Below are positions 11,434 through 22,937 of a stretch of 64,000 nucleotides of DNA, piece by piece. The stretch is from the NCBI GenBank assembly GCA_963853835.1, contig OY970829.1:2834446-2898445 (forward strand). Direction: 5' to 3'. Source of the stretch: Calendula officinalis (lineage: Eukaryota; Streptophyta; Magnoliopsida; Asterales; Asteraceae). Each line of letters opens with the position of its first letter. Position 1 is the stretch's first letter. The position numbers were made by a program, and so were the translations under genes. Below the pieces are notes generated by a model, which made no database searches, was not told the DNA's origin, and worked only from the letters and a program-made list of their open reading frames with translations.

Positions 11434-11638
11434 AATTTATTATCTTAAACCGCAAAGTGCCCGCAAAAACTCGAGTTGGATTGAACCTAACTTGTAGAGA
11501 AAGAAACAAATAATAAATAGTGTCGGATTTTGTTTTATCAATCAAGGTTTAAAAAATGATGGAAGTGTGATTTTTTTATACGAATTGAAGTGAACAAAAG
11601 ATGACGGAATGAATAATATAATTAAGGGTGTTGGTGGG

Positions 11639-11646
11639 TTTATATA
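11639..11646 (-). promoter_or_regulatory. TATA-like box of the VQ gene
   Basis: The minus strand reads CCTATATAAACCC about 205 bases before the ATG at 11433. That fits a plant TATA box with a 5' leader of about 170 nt. A TTGACT core (W-box) about 50 bases further upstream is a possible WRKY site, but a single 6-mer is weak evidence. Confidence 0.5.
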
Positions 11647-11827
11647 GGAAATGCGACAAGAAAGACTTTTTGTAAGAGCCTTGAGTAAAGTCAATTGCTA
11701 CTATTTCCCTTCAACGATCTTTATATCTCCGATTCTTACCATTTGATTTCCATTTTTAGATTTTTGGTCCAAAATTCAAAATTGTTAAAGCAGTTTTGGT
11801 ATCAAGTGTCGGATTGTTATGCCAACC

Positions 11828-12178
11828 AATGACGAATACTTAATAAAGTAGATGTTATAAGAGTTTTCTATGTAAAACTAACCTGACTTGTGGTCTAATT
11901 GTTGCAAACTCTCTTACATTACAAGAAGTCACAAGTTCAAGGTTGGTACGTACATTCACAAAATTTATAGGTCAACTGAAGAATAATCGACAATGAATAC
12001 TTAATAAAGTGGATGTTATAAGAGTTTTTATGTAAAACCAACCTAACTTGTGGTCTAATTGTTGCAAGCTCTCTTTCATTACAAGAGGTCACAAGTTCAA
12101 GGTTGGTACCCACATTGGTAAAATTTATAGGTTCAAGTCTCACTGTGGACAATTGAAGTAGATTAGGTGTTGTTAAAA
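11828..12178. repeat. Tandemly duplicated SINE-like sequence
   Basis: Unit 1 (about 11828-11990) and unit 2 (about 11992-12140) are near-identical over roughly 150 bases. Both carry CACAAGTTCAAGGTTGG, which resembles a polymerase III B box. The second unit ends in GTAGATTAGGTGTTGTT plus an A run; the same tail recurs at 21185-21210 in a SINE with a clear target duplication. I read this as a tRNA-derived SINE with an internal tandem duplication. Confidence 0.5.
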
Positions 12179-12289
12179 AAAACTGTAAGAATTTTTTAGT
12201 AATAGAGAGTCTTAGGTTCGAATCTTGACTCGTGCTCACTTCAGTTGATGCCTCATTGAGCCAGAAGAGTTTTCAGAGTTATTCCTTAT

Positions 12290-12900
12290 GGGGTGAACGA
12301 TAAGTGGAGCTAAAAACACACAAAGTTGAATGTTTCGGCCGATCTACACCTTTTTAGGAATAATTTATTTTTTATCATGATTCAAAATTATATTTACTTA
12401 TATATTTTCCTGTATAAGTTTTCTATTTCTATTATGTAAAATGGTCGCTAAGATTGACACGTATTGTAGTGATTATTAATTAATGGTGTACGCCTACAAA
12501 GCATCTTACTCTTTTTAAAACTAAATCTGGTCCAAAATGCAAATGTTTTTATTTCTAAAGTCAAATCTTGCACACCTAATTTAGTGAAAGGACGATATAT
12601 GCTAATTAAAGATTCAATCGGAGAAGTTGACCGTTAATGAACAAAGCAGTCTAGAAGGACCAAAAACTCCATGTACAAATACGGATTTGGTCAATCCACG
12701 ACATTTAATATCTCGGTCCCTCGAACCTTCCCATGCATTTCACCATCGAACCAGCTTGCATTAGAGGCCACACTTACGATCCATGTATAGCCATGTCATT
12801 ACTTGAACCACAAAATTGCTATCAATGAACGTTCCCAATAGAACATGACGTTATACAGTTTGGAAAATAATGTTAATTTGTTTATAACATATATGTCATA
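12290..12900. other. Intergenic, no feature recognised
   Basis: This is an AT-rich stretch without a convincing reading frame, terminal repeats or RNA gene. It separates the SINE-like repeat from the minus-strand Helitron end. Confidence 0.5.
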
Positions 12901-13400
12901 CTAGCTTCATAGCCCGCCCGATTAGGCGGGCATACTTCAAGATTTATATTATAGAAAAATACCAACAAAGATTAATACTATTAAAAATGACATAAGATCG
13001 ATAGCTGTAATGATGAGTTTGTACAAAATTTGATACATGAACAAATGTTACATAAAATTTATAGACGAAATAAGACTTCTTTGTAAACAACATTTGCTAT
13101 TGAATTAGTGTAATTTCCATCTCTGTCACAACAAATAACCTTCAATCCGTTCTTAATCTTAACTCGTGATACAGCTACATAATTAAAATGTATTTTAATT
13201 ATGCCTAATCACTTAAAAAACTGGTTCTTTAAGTTCATAGAGGCTCCTAGTCCATATAGTTTATTTAATTGCTGCACGAGTTTGACATCAGAAATTGGAA
13301 GTAAACTGTTAGCACATGCGAGTCAATTATGATAAATCTGAAATTTTTTGAATAAGTCCTATTAATATACCAATAATTTAAGAAGAAAACTTATCTATGA
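12901..13400 (-). mobile_element. Helitron 3' end with helicase C-terminus, minus strand
   Basis: On the minus strand the sequence ends in a TGCCCGCC/GGCGGGC hairpin, TATGAAG and CTAG at 12901-12904, followed by T, which is the Helitron 3' terminus. Upstream, 13059-13181 encodes the helicase end without interruption: YVAVSRVKIKNGLKVICCDR, then DGNYTNSIANVVYKEVLFRL and TAA. Helitron helicases end in just this style. A duplication of short blocks lies at 13356-13527. I found no matching 5' end to the right, so the full extent is unknown; gene fragments at 13852-15868 may be its cargo. Confidence 0.8.
13059..13181 (-). pseudogene. Helitron helicase (RepHel) C-terminal fragment
   Basis: Forty codons plus a stop match the C-terminal segment of the Pif1-like helicase of Helitrons, including the YVAxSR motif region and the NVVYKE tail. 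It ends about 155 bases before the element's CTAG end. The rest of the helicase and the Rep domain are not recognisable upstream, so this is a fragment. Related fragments occur at 7884-7975 and 10741-10815. Confidence 0.82.
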
Positions 13401-13851
13401 ATTGTTTGTTGATCGAAGAAGTGTTGAACTAATGTGAGAAACATGAAGTCTGTCATGAAGTCCTATTAATATACCAATAATTTTGTACAAAGAGTACAAA
13501 AAGAAACATGAAGTCTGTCATGAAGTCAGATGCTAAAACATATTTACATAAATAGAATTTATAAGGATTATGTCAACAAAAAGAATTAATATTAATTAAA
13601 TTTAAAAAAAATAAAAGTTACATATTTATCTTCATTAATATTCCTTTTCAGTGGTTTGAGAGCACATTTCCTTATATCTCCAGAATCCAAATAACGCAAA
13701 GCATCTTTTTTTGATAAAAAAAACATAATCACTCAACGGGTCTAGGTAATACTGCATGGATATAAAATTACATAATTATAACACATTGGATTAAATTTTA
13801 TATATAATATTGAATTTTTTTTATTATTTAAAAAGAGAAGAAGAAACTAAC

Positions 13852-14866
13852 TGGATCATTTTTCTCTGGAATCCCACCTTTTCTCATTCTGACTTCTTTA
13901 ATCCATCCTTCATATTAACTGGAGTCCTTGACATAACCTAGAAATAACCCAATATAAGTCAAATCTGGTCAATTATCAAATTTAGGATATAATCTTGGGG
14001 TTAAAATGGAACAAACTTCATATTCAGAGGACATTCGGCTGCTTATTGTCTTCTTTTCATTGACTTCAGATTACTGTGACTCATCAGCTTTTGTAGCATA
14101 TTTCTCAACCTTAAAAATGAGGCACACGTTAGCAACAATCAGTCAGATAAACAAATTCATGTGTCGGGGGTATAAATGTAAAAAGGCATACCAAATATGA
14201 TACTTCTCTCTGTACAGCTGGACTCTCGTTTATTTTGGCAAGATGACTCAGCACCCGTGGCTTTGATAAGAACTTTTGTCCACTTATAGGATCTGTGTAA
14301 ATCTACAATGTTATAAAAACTTAAATTTTTTAAAGTTACAAAAAATAAACAGGGTTGAAAATAAATAAATAAACCGATTTTCATTTAGTTAGTTAGTTAG
14401 TTAGTTACCTTATATTTCATTCCACTACTACTACTACTACCAGATGTTCGAACTTTGACTTCACAAGTCCATCCATCTGGTAGCCATTCCTGAATCACCA
14501 AATGTTATATTATTGTATATGTATCTATATATATATATCTATATGTATCTATATCTATAATTGGGATAAAATGGTGGATAAAAGATGAACTGGTGGTACC
14601 TTTGATTTTGTTTTCTGTCTTTTAGGTCTTCCTTGAAGTGTTGATTCATTTAATTCATTTGTTTGGGGAACATCTGGGTCTGCAGCTGAGCTATCAGCAT
14701 TTTGCTGAATAAAAAACATAATTACGTAAGATTAATAGAAATTAAAATGGAATAAATATTAAAGTAAATATAGCATTACAGTAGCTGTCCCATTGTTCAT
14801 CTTTTTAAGATGCTAAAAAACTTGTGGTTTCGAATAGCATGTGTGTCCTTCAGGATCAATGTAACA
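13852..14866 (-). pseudogene. MBD-domain (methyl-CpG-binding) gene fragment, MBD13-like
   Basis: Exons on the minus strand can be joined with GT-AG borders. 14780-14866 gives CYIDPEGHTCYSKPQVF, a TAG, then HLKKMNNGTAT, the second half of an MBD. 14600-14704 gives a linker with GRPKRQKTKSK. 14409-14489 gives EWLPDGWTCEVKVRTSG, the start of a second MBD. 14192-14302 gives IYTDPISGQKFLSKPRVLSH and on, its second half. A linker near 14020-14125 has an in-frame TAA. 13852-13907 gives a third MBD start (GWIKEVRMRKGG). Several MBDs in one protein is typical of the plant MBD13 type, which acts on chromatin. The first exon is missing and at least two stops are present, so I call it a broken fragment, possibly carried by the Helitron that ends at 12901. 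Confidence 0.8.
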
Positions 14867-15309
14867 CTGCAGCAGAAAACAACTATGTTAAATTGCATAA
14901 AAAATGATATCAAAGTAGGAAAATGAAATCGTGGTTACTTGTGTAAAAATGAAAATGTTACAGCGATCAAAATGAAGAAACTCTAATTTTAAATATACTG
15001 TGATGCATCAAAACCAACTAATGTCCAAAATCTCCTTCAATTCAGCACTTCAACAAAATAACAATTGTTTATTTGGAAGTTGGAACTCTAATCACACAGG
15101 CAAAAGGCCAGCTTATAGTTGGTATCACAATTAGTGTTACGGTATTCAAAAAAACATTCAATTTATGGCAATTAAGAATCTTCATGTATGCTTCAAATTT
15201 GGGAACAATATAACTCAGCAAATTAACAAAAATTAATGCACGATTCTGGAACAGCTTAAACCCTAGATCAAATAAAAATCAAACACGAAAACCTAAAAAT
15301 CAAATATAC

Positions 15310-15507
15310 CTTCAAATCAGGTGAATCGCCCCGAACAATCTTACAGAAAACACAGTCAGTTTCCTGATTCCACAGCATCTCAGAATCGGAAACACAATGA
15401 GAACGGGAGACAATTGATGAGGAATTGTTTTCGGTAGTTTGTGTAATTGAAATTGGGCGGAGATGAGAAGCGATTATAGATAAACGACGTCGTTGTGCGG
15501 CCTCCAC
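15310..15507 (-). pseudogene. First exon of a HINT3-like (HIT domain) gene, captured fragment
   Basis: The frame encodes 66 residues that begin xEAAQRRRLSIIASHLRP and end DCVFCKIVRGDSPDLK before a GTATAT donor at 15309. This is the N-terminus and HIT-domain start (CVFCKI) of plant HINT3, a nucleotide hydrolase called adenylylsulfatase. The expected start codon is GTG, not ATG, and no second exon with the rest of the HIT domain follows. The next coding-like sequence downstream is MBD exons in the same orientation. I infer a captured gene fragment. A low-level start at GTG cannot be excluded. Confidence 0.75.
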
Positions 15508-15529
15508 TGATGAATGAACGAAATCGATA

Positions 15530-15868
15530 TTAATAGCAGAGTAGTGAGGTTGTTATTGTGATTAAGTAAGTGATCGCCGTCACCATTAGCGCCACCGTGG
15601 AAGAAGATAACTCCGGTTGAAGATTTGTGGTGGAGAGAAGAAGGCTCGGGTTTGAATGTACAGAATAAATTCCGTAATTCGGTTTAGGGTTTACAGGCTG
15701 TTTAGTCAAAGCCGTGAAATCCGGAATTTCATAGCTTAATATTCGAAGATGTGCATTGTGAACCGAATTGTGAGGAAAACGAATGACCAATCCTGGAATT
15801 ACACCTGGAATAAAGGACCAATCAGAATCGAGCAAAGTGGTGAGGTGTCGAATAGAAATCGGATTTAC
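15530..15868 (-). pseudogene. Unidentified coding-like exon with hydrophobic tail
   Basis: After a good splice acceptor (TATGCAG at 15869) the minus strand is open for 112 codons to a TAA at 15530-15532. It starts VNPISIRHLTTLLDSDWSF, contains ALTKQPVNPKPNYGIYSV, and ends in a hydrophobic stretch (VALMVTAITYLITITTSLLC). The residue mix looks like real coding sequence, but I do not recognise the family. It sits 22 bases before the HINT3-like exon in the same orientation, so it may be a third captured fragment or the 3' end of a neighbour captured with it. Confidence 0.4.
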
Positions 15869-16199
15869 CTGCATATATAGGAGAAGATTTGGTAGTATTG
15901 ACAAAAAGACAATTACGTTAGAAGACGTGTAGTAGAGAACGATATCATCTAAATTGACATTTGCAAATCGATTGATAACTCGATCGTATTGTCGTTATTG
16001 TGAGATTTTTGAATGTTAATTCATGCGTAGAAATTTTGGAAAGTAAAACCAACAAAATTACAATTACAACAACTAATAAAATTTTGTTTATTATTAGATC
16101 ACAAAATATGGAAATAATCATGTGAATAATCTAGAATCCAAGATGAACTGAAATCCCTGTTGTATTCGTGGGTAAAATATAGGGCAAAATGTCATAATA

Positions 16200-16385
16200 T
16201 CTCGTGGTCTGTATGGTGTTTAAGTCCGGTCTTGGTTTTTTGAATTGTTTGTATTCTCTTCTAGTTACTTGCTAGAAGTGTTTTTTATATATATATATAT
16301 ATATTATATTTATGGGTTTTGGTGGGGGTGATGACATTGCCGAAGCTCCCTGTCCTCTTCCCTTTTGTCGTTCAAAAAAAAAAGA
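16200..16385 (+). mobile_element. 5'-truncated LINE tail
   Basis: The segment ends GATGACATTGCCGAAGC ... TCGTTCAAAAAAAAAA. The same closing pattern (GATGGCAATGTCGAAGC ... CCGTTCAAAAAA) ends the LINE at 20215, so this is the 3' tail of a related LINE, without coding sequence. An (AT)n run lies at about 16280-16302. Confidence 0.6.
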
Positions 16386-17655
16386 ATAATCGGAGACTAA
16401 TGATGCAACTAATCAGTATAACTACATGTTGGGTGATTTGGCGGTATGGAAATGATATTTTACTTGATATTAAAAGGATGCGTAAAATATATTTTTTTTG
16501 GAAACAACAAATGAAATAACGGAAGCCTACTCGCAATTTTTCAGCGAGCACCCCGAGTTCGAGCTCCACATAAGCAGGCAAACCCAGCCCCCAAAGGAAT
16601 TTACAAGGAAAATTCCCCATCAAAATTATTTTGTTGATAATATTATTTTGTTGTCCTTTTATTGGTTTACCCATCAAAATCAGACATGTAAGGCTTTGTG
16701 GTTAGCTCATAGTGTTAATAATATAGATGTCGCAAGTGCATGTCCGATCCTGCATAGTAATATTGTTTTTAAACATAAATCTTTTCTGAAATAAATAGTT
16801 TGTTGGTTGAAAAAATTAAAAAATGTTTCAACTACATTATACAATAAAAGTTATAATTATGGCATGTCTATTAAGCGGTTTCACTTTTTTTTTTTTTTGA
16901 CACGTATGTCATATTTTAGTATTTTAGTAATGCATAAATATTGATGTGTATTTTTCTTTCCTTCTTATAATTTGTGATTGGTACAAGTGGCTTTTAAAAA
17001 ATTATTTGACTCGTTTAATGACCAGAAGACTCCTTTTAGAATCAGCTACCCAAAGTAGTCTGAAACGAAGACTTTCTTACTAATATTTTAAGAGAATTGA
17101 TATTTATATCACAATAATTACTTCTCTTTTCTTACCATAGTGTACGTATTTTAAAACAGTCTGTACAAATATATCAAAGCACAAGTTGTGGTATATTATT
17201 AAATTATGTGGTGTAGTCGTGTAGATATCATCACCTATATTTTAATATGGAATTTAGTTAATAAGTATGTAAAAAATATTTTATATCATGTAACGATAAT
17301 TAAATCTACCAACTTCGAGACTTACAAGGAAAAGAACCTTCCACAGATAGTTTTATCAGCATTTGCTCGAAGCAAACTCTTTCTGGAATCATGCATGTAA
17401 ACACGAAGTTAATGAATTTGGTTCTGTACTGTATGCAATGAATCTTTGACGTTTCGTTTTTGTTTTGTGGTTTGTTGGTATCCTTTTATGTGTTCGTTAA
17501 GTTGTGGGTTATATCTTTATATTTAGTTTATTTAAGGTTTTTTAAGCGTTTTTTTAAGTAGTTTTTATAATTTTTTGTTAGTTTTTTCTTAATATAATGC
17601 AGTTAAACTCTCACATTTTTTCTTAAAAAAAAATCCGTTTCATATATATCAATAG
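16386..17655. other. Intergenic, no gene recognised
   Basis: The stretch is AT-rich with a T run at 16885-16899 and short open frames without recognisable domains. Around 17090-17220 there is a partial copy of the TGATTTTGG...CCACAACTT-type MITE seen at 23920, but its ends are not clear. Confidence 0.4.
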
Positions 17656-17659
17656 ATTA

Positions 17660-18205
17660 ATGTTCAAGGCCGTCGTTAATTTTTGTGTAGTATTAAGGGA
17701 CAAATCTCAATTATTGATTAATGAGATCTAATAGTCAAGATTAATTATATATTTTATACATGAAATGAGTATTTTGATCATTTGACACTTACAAAAAAAA
17801 TCAATTTTTTTTATTTAAAAATTATTTTATTTTATTATTTTGTTATTATTTTTTCGTTAAAAAAACAATATTATTTGATAATTACGTATGGTACTTAATC
17901 ACAAGTGATTTTAATGTACAATCACATGTGATTGTAAATTTAATCACATGTGATTTCATGCGATTATCAAATTATGTCTTATTAACAAAAAATAAATATG
18001 TTTTTTTAAATAATAATACTAAATAAAAAAAATTCTAAAATATATAATAAAAATAAAATTTTAAAAAAAATGGTCAAAATACCCCCTTTCATGTAGATAA
18101 TATGTGATTAATCTTGACTATTATTTATAATTAATCACTGGTTGAAATTTGTCTCTTAGGATTATATAAAAATTATGGAATGCTTTGAATACATCTCTAT
18201 ACCAA
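17660..18205. mobile_element. MITE with about 115-bp inverted arms
   Basis: The left arm (TTCAAGGC...GGGACAAATCTCAA...TAGTCAAGATTAAT) is repeated inverted at the right end (ATTAATCTTGACTA...AAATTTGTCTCTTAGG...GCTTTGAA). The middle is nearly all A/T and carries two perfect AATCACATGTGATT palindromes and one imperfect copy. The long inverted arms fit a Mutator-type MITE. Exact ends and duplication are unclear. A right-half copy lies at 29030-29391. Confidence 0.65.
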
Positions 18206-18294
18206 TATAACATTTTAAATACATTACGATATTTACATTGGAAATTATAACAGCATATTCTAGAAAAGAAAAGAAAATATAGTATCAAAGGGAA

Positions 18295-20215
18295 GCAGCT
18301 ATGTTTTTTAAAATCGATTTCAATAAAGCCTTCGATTCGGTTTATTGGGATTACCTCGATGAGATTATGGGCCAAATGAATTTTGGTCAAGTATGGAGAA
18401 AATGGATCATGGGTTGCTTGTCCACCGCCAACGTTTCTGTGCTTATCAACGGATCCCCGTCTAATGAATTTCTCATGCGACGGGGACTCCGTCAAGGCGA
18501 CCCGCTCGCTCCTTTTTTGTTTATTATTGCGGCTGAGGGCTTCAATTTAGCCATGAAGAAGGCTAGACAGGTGGGCATTTTTAACGGCTTACACCTTCCG
18601 AACAACGGCCCGTGCATTTCCCATCTTCAATTTGCGGATGACACTATTGTCGTCGGGGAATGGTCGGATTCTAACATCATCAATTTTATTCGTCTCATGA
18701 GATGCTTTAATCTCTCTTCGGGCTTAAGTATTAACATGTGTAAGAGCTGCATTTACGGCATTGGGGTCGATCACAGTGAGGTTCAACGGCTTGCTCACAA
18801 ATATTTTTGTCAATCCGGCTCGCTCCCCATACCGTACCTTGGCCTCCCGATCGGTGTTTCAATGAATAAAATCGAGTCTTGGGCCCCTATTCTTGAGAAA
18901 TTCAGATCTAAACTTTCCAAATGGAAGGCTAATGCTATGTCTATCGGTGGAAGGCTCACTCTTTTAAAGGCGGTCCTTGGCAGTCTCGGGATTTATTTCT
19001 TTTCGCTTTTTAAAGCTCCGGCTAAAGTCACTTCTGTTTTTGAGAGCATGAGGTCTAGATTTTTCTGGGGATCTTCGGATAGTGAAAAAAAGATACCTTA
19101 GGTGGCTTGGAAGCTTATTTTAACTAATATTGATAATGGAGGTCTTGGTGTTGGTAGCCTGAGAGCTCTTAATCTGGCTCTCCTAGCTAAATGGCTATGG
19201 AGATTCAAAACCGATCAAAGCTCTCTTTGGAAAAGATCGATTCAATCTTTTCACGGTTTAAATGGTGGCATCTCGGGAATAAATTCTGTTGGTAAATTTC
19301 CCGGGATTTGGCGCAACATTTTAAAAGTTCTTAAGGACTTTCACAAGGTCAACATTCCTTTGGATTTGTGGCTCACGAACGTCCCGGATCAAATCGGGCC
19401 CGGTACTAGGTGTGTGTGGCCTCTTGAGAATAGCGGGATTTTCTCTGTTGCATCTCTTAGAACTGCATATGACGATCTTGCTCTTCCCCGGGATCGTATT
19501 GAAAATTTTGTTTGGAACAACTGGGTGCCTATCAAAGTGAGGATAAATGCTTGGAAAGCGGGGCACCGCCGCATGCCGACAAAGACTAACCTGACCAAAC
19601 GAGGCATTACCCTTCTTTCTTGCAGCTGCCCGTTTTGTAATAACGATGATGAGACGGAAGACCACATTTTTATTGCATGCCCTTTTGCTCGTCGCATGCT
19701 GAATTTGATTGGGCAGTGGTGGGGGGTCTCAAATGATGCTGTCGACTCTATGGAATCTCTTTTTCGATGGGGTATTAATGCCGGGTTTAGTGGGCATAAG
19801 TTGAAGGCTTTCACCGGCGTGCTACATGTGACGCTGTGGGTTATTTGGAAGTCTCGGAACGACCGTGTCTTTAATAGACGGATGGATGATTTAAAGGACT
19901 TAGCATTCTCGGATATCCAAACTTTCTCGTTCTTATGGATGAAGAATCGTTCTAAAATATCTTCCTTGGGGAACAGTTGGCCAATTTGGGTTTCTAGACC
20001 CGATGAGTGCTTTTAATTTGTCTCTGCTTTGTCTCTGGGTGTTTTCCTTTGTGGACGTTTCGATTGTAGGTTGTTTTTTCTTTTTTTCCGGATTGTTTCA
20101 TGTTACTTTGCTAGTGTCTTACTAGCTTTTCTTTAATTTAATTTCGTGGGTGTCTCGAGGGTGATGGCAATGTCGAAGCTCTCGGGTATCCCCGTTGCCG
20201 TTCAAAAAAAAAAAA
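18295..20215 (+). mobile_element. LINE retrotransposon, 5'-truncated
   Basis: The element starts inside the reverse transcriptase and runs through the C-terminal zinc-binding domain, a 3' UTR and an A run at 20204-20215. The 5' truncation and A tail are typical of LINE insertion by target-primed reverse transcription. AAAGGGAA occurs at 18287-18294 and again over the A tail end (20213-20220), a possible but ambiguous target duplication. Confidence 0.87.
18301..20016 (+). pseudogene. LINE reverse transcriptase with one in-frame stop
   Basis: The frame from 18301 to 20016 is continuous except for a TAG at 19099-19101, where the text reads EKKIP, stop, VAWKLIL. The first part shows FKIDFNKAFDSV, RQGDPLAPFLF and the active site FADDT of non-LTR reverse transcriptases. 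The second part holds the zf-RVT zinc-binding region (AWKAGHRRMPT, CPFCNNDDETEDHIFIACPF) and the W-rich tail common in plant LINEs. The endonuclease and first RT blocks are missing because of the 5' truncation. Only one lesion over 570 codons suggests a fairly recent insertion. Confidence 0.88.
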
Positions 20216-20220
20216 GGGAA

Positions 20221-21119
20221 ACTTCGATGGAGGTAGTGTGTAGACATCAAGTTGTCAATATCTACCAAGTATCAAGCTTTTTTGCTGACTTTCTAAAGCG
20301 GCGGGCAGCAGGCAGAATCCATAGCTTTGCCTAATCTCATCTTTAATGGCAAATTCTTCGTGGTGGATCAAAGATGAATTTTAATGTAGTTTATTATTTT
20401 GGTTGAAATATAGAGTTAATTGTAAGTTTTTATTATGATAATTGTGATGTATTTATCCATTTTATGTCAAGTGACTTTAGTTTGTTCTTGTAATATTTTT
20501 AAACTCTTTATAGTACCTTGCTGGTTTTTTTTTATATTTCTTAAGGTTTTTTAGTTGGGATGATTTTTTTGCCGAAACTCCCGGCCAGAATTCGAGTTGC
20601 TGTTCATTTTCTTTTGGTGATCTATAAATCATCAAGAAAATGTATGTTTTTGTTAATTTGTTTATGTTTAATTAGTGGTGTAATAAATTAATACAGTGGT
20701 ATAGGTTTGTATACGGTCCAAGAATTGAACTGCATTGCTCAAAATCGAACCAGAATGAGAACCGGGAAATTGGTTTGGGTGAGACCGAACCGATGATATT
20801 TTGGACTGGATCAAGAAATGTGAAAGTTTATTCGACTTCTTCAGTTTTAGACCGAATCAAACTAAAAACCAATTGTGCATAAAATTAAAACCGAAAACCA
20901 GTCCAGTATAACTCTGTTCGGTCCGGATCGATTCGCTTCGATTCTAACCGATTCTCCATCCAGTTTGAAAAGATATTCATTAATAATAAATATGACTAAT
21001 TATTTTGAGTCAAAACATTTACAAGATATGTTGAATATTTATCATTTTCAGTTTTTCACTTATGGTTTATCCTAACTTTAATATGGTTTTATATTAAACG
21101 ATGGTTAATGTAGCATTTT
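20221..21119. other. Intergenic with a decayed LINE tail and CGAACCG-type repeat
   Basis: Around 20400-20610 the sequence resembles a LINE 3' tail (GCCGAAACTCCCGGC...GTTGCTGTTCA). Around 20705-20955 there are many dispersed AACCGAA / TTCGGTCC motifs in both orientations, a common degenerate plant repeat. No gene is seen. Confidence 0.4.
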
Positions 21120-21135
21120 GATTCAAGGTATAGGT

Positions 21136-21210
21136 CATGAGCTATATAAGTAATGAGTTCAAATCTTGCTGTGAGAAAAAAAAGAGTAGATTAGGTGCTG
21201 TTAAAAAAAA
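21136..21210 (+). mobile_element. Short SINE with 16-bp target duplication
   Basis: A B-box-like GAGTTCAAATCTT is followed by GTAGATTAGGTGCTGTT and an A run at the end. The insert is flanked by a perfect 16-base duplication, GATTCAAGGTATAGGT, at 21120-21135 and 21211-21226. Duplication plus A tail support a truncated SINE. Confidence 0.7.
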
Positions 21211-22195
21211 GATTCAAGGTATAGGTTGTTAGCATAATAGATTTATCGGGCTTTTTTAGTTTGGGCCATGTGTCTAGCCCATTAGCTTGTTTACCCTAAT
21301 TAGGTTTTCTCTATATATTATTTGCTTTCCTTTTATTGTAATATACTTTACATTTGATAATAATATGAAACTCTAGTCGTTCTTTGTAAGTTAACATGGT
21401 ATCAGAGCTGCGTATTCTCTTTGATTCATTCGATTAAGTTTCTCTAGCTATTGATGTTTGTTTGTACATTTGATTCATCTTTTCGATTTGGGGGAGAATT
21501 TGCAAGTATTCGGTATTCTTTCATTTGCATTTGCATTCGCATTGGCATTGTTCTTTTTCTGAACAAGTTTTTGTTACTCTTTGACTTGCATTGAATTTGG
21601 AATTTGTATTGGGTTTTGCATTGGCAATCGTATTAGTAGCCTGGTTTGATCATTCGTTGGTAATTGTATAAGGGTTGGAGAATATTTGTATTTGGTATTC
21701 GTATTCTTTTTTTGGATATTCTTTTGGTATTCGTATTCTTTGTTTTTTGGAATTGGATATTTTCGTTTGATTATTTATTACACTTGAATCGATTGCCGTG
21801 CACCGGTTAGTATTGTTTTCCAACAAGATTACATTCTTGTCATAATCATTGATTGTCGCGAGATAATCTAATATAATTTGGAGATTATATTGCCATTGGA
21901 TGTGAGGCCATTGCACGTAGTCGGTGTAAATTAAATCAATCCCTGGCAAGTTTTGTATAAGAGCCAGTGTTGATAGTTATGGTTTAGAAGTCGGTGATTT
22001 CTTATGTATGCAAGCATACATCTCAGCAACCTTTTGTATTTATTTTCATCGGAGAGAAAAGAAACAACACTCGATTATGAGTTTGGTATTGGTTATCCGT
22101 TCGGATTTCGTTTAGTTTGATTCGTTTAGTTTCAATCCGTTTGGTTTCTATTCGTTTGGTTTCTTTGGTTTGGTTCGTTTGGTTTCTTTGTTTTT

Positions 22196-22320
22196 GATTC
22201 GTTTGGTTTGATTTTTGCATTGGTTCGTTTGGTTTGATTTTTTGCATTGGTTCGTTTGGTTTGTTTTTTGCATTGGTTCGTTTGGTTTGATTTTTGCATT
22301 GGTTCGTTTGATTTGATTTG
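22196..22320 (+). repeat. 26-27-bp minisatellite in the copia leader
   Basis: GCATTGGTTCGTTTGGTTT recurs with starts at 22217, 22244, 22270 and 22297, separated by T-rich spacers. Shorter TTCGTTTGGTTT copies extend it leftwards to about 22090. It lies in the leader between the primer site and gag. Confidence 0.8.
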
Positions 22321-22477
22321 TCCGTTGGCATTGGTTATTCTTGTTCATTGGTTTAAATTCGTCTATTCTTTGTCGAATTTGAGGGTTTCGTTTTATTTGC
22401 TGGTATTGAGTATTATTGTTGGCGCTCTGTATTTGATTCGATCATTGTTCGTTGATTTTGGTGATTTTGGTTTGATC

Positions 22478-22937
22478 ATGGCTCGAAATGATTCTCTTCA
22501 GTCTATTAGTACACAACTTGATAGCAAGAATTATGTCTATTGGAGCTATGTTATGAAGAACGTTTTACCTGGTAAAACATTCTGGGGTATTGTAACAGGT
22601 ACCAAGAATAAATCAACGAATGATAAGGCTGAAAATTATGCAACCTTATTAGATATTGGGAAACTGAAAATTCCAGGATCATCACTTGGATTAATAATAT
22701 TGGTACTCAGTTAACAAAGTATGACACGACAAAGGAAGTCTGGGACCACTTAACTATATATGACTTGTGGGATCAATTGACTCTTACGGAACCTGTTGAT
22801 TTGAAGGCTTTTAAACCTTATATTGATAGAAGGGAAGAGCATCATTTAGTTCAGTTTTTGATGGCATTCTCGTTTGGGACCTCTATTGGGATATGGCGTA
22901 GACTTGGAGATCTAGGTTTTGGAGCAACTACATTTTG
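22478..22937 (+). pseudogene. Copia gag remnant
   Basis: The ATG at 22478 opens MARNDSLQSISTQLDSKNY, then YVYWSYVMKNVLPGKTFWG, the N-terminal part of a copia gag (UBN2 type). The reading slips to another frame at about 22660, where WINNIGTQLTKYDTTKEVWD can be read. A piece is missing after DHLT, because IYDLWDQLTLTEPVDLKAF follows directly. It ends by about 22937. It is not functional. Confidence 0.75.

Noticed and set aside
13852..14866. A functional MBD gene
   Set aside because: The first exon is missing and at least two in-frame stops occur within otherwise well-bordered exons.
22023..22348. Repetitive minus-strand frames rich in Asn/Gln/Thr/Lys
   Set aside because: They are translations of the GTTTGGTTT minisatellite in the copia leader.
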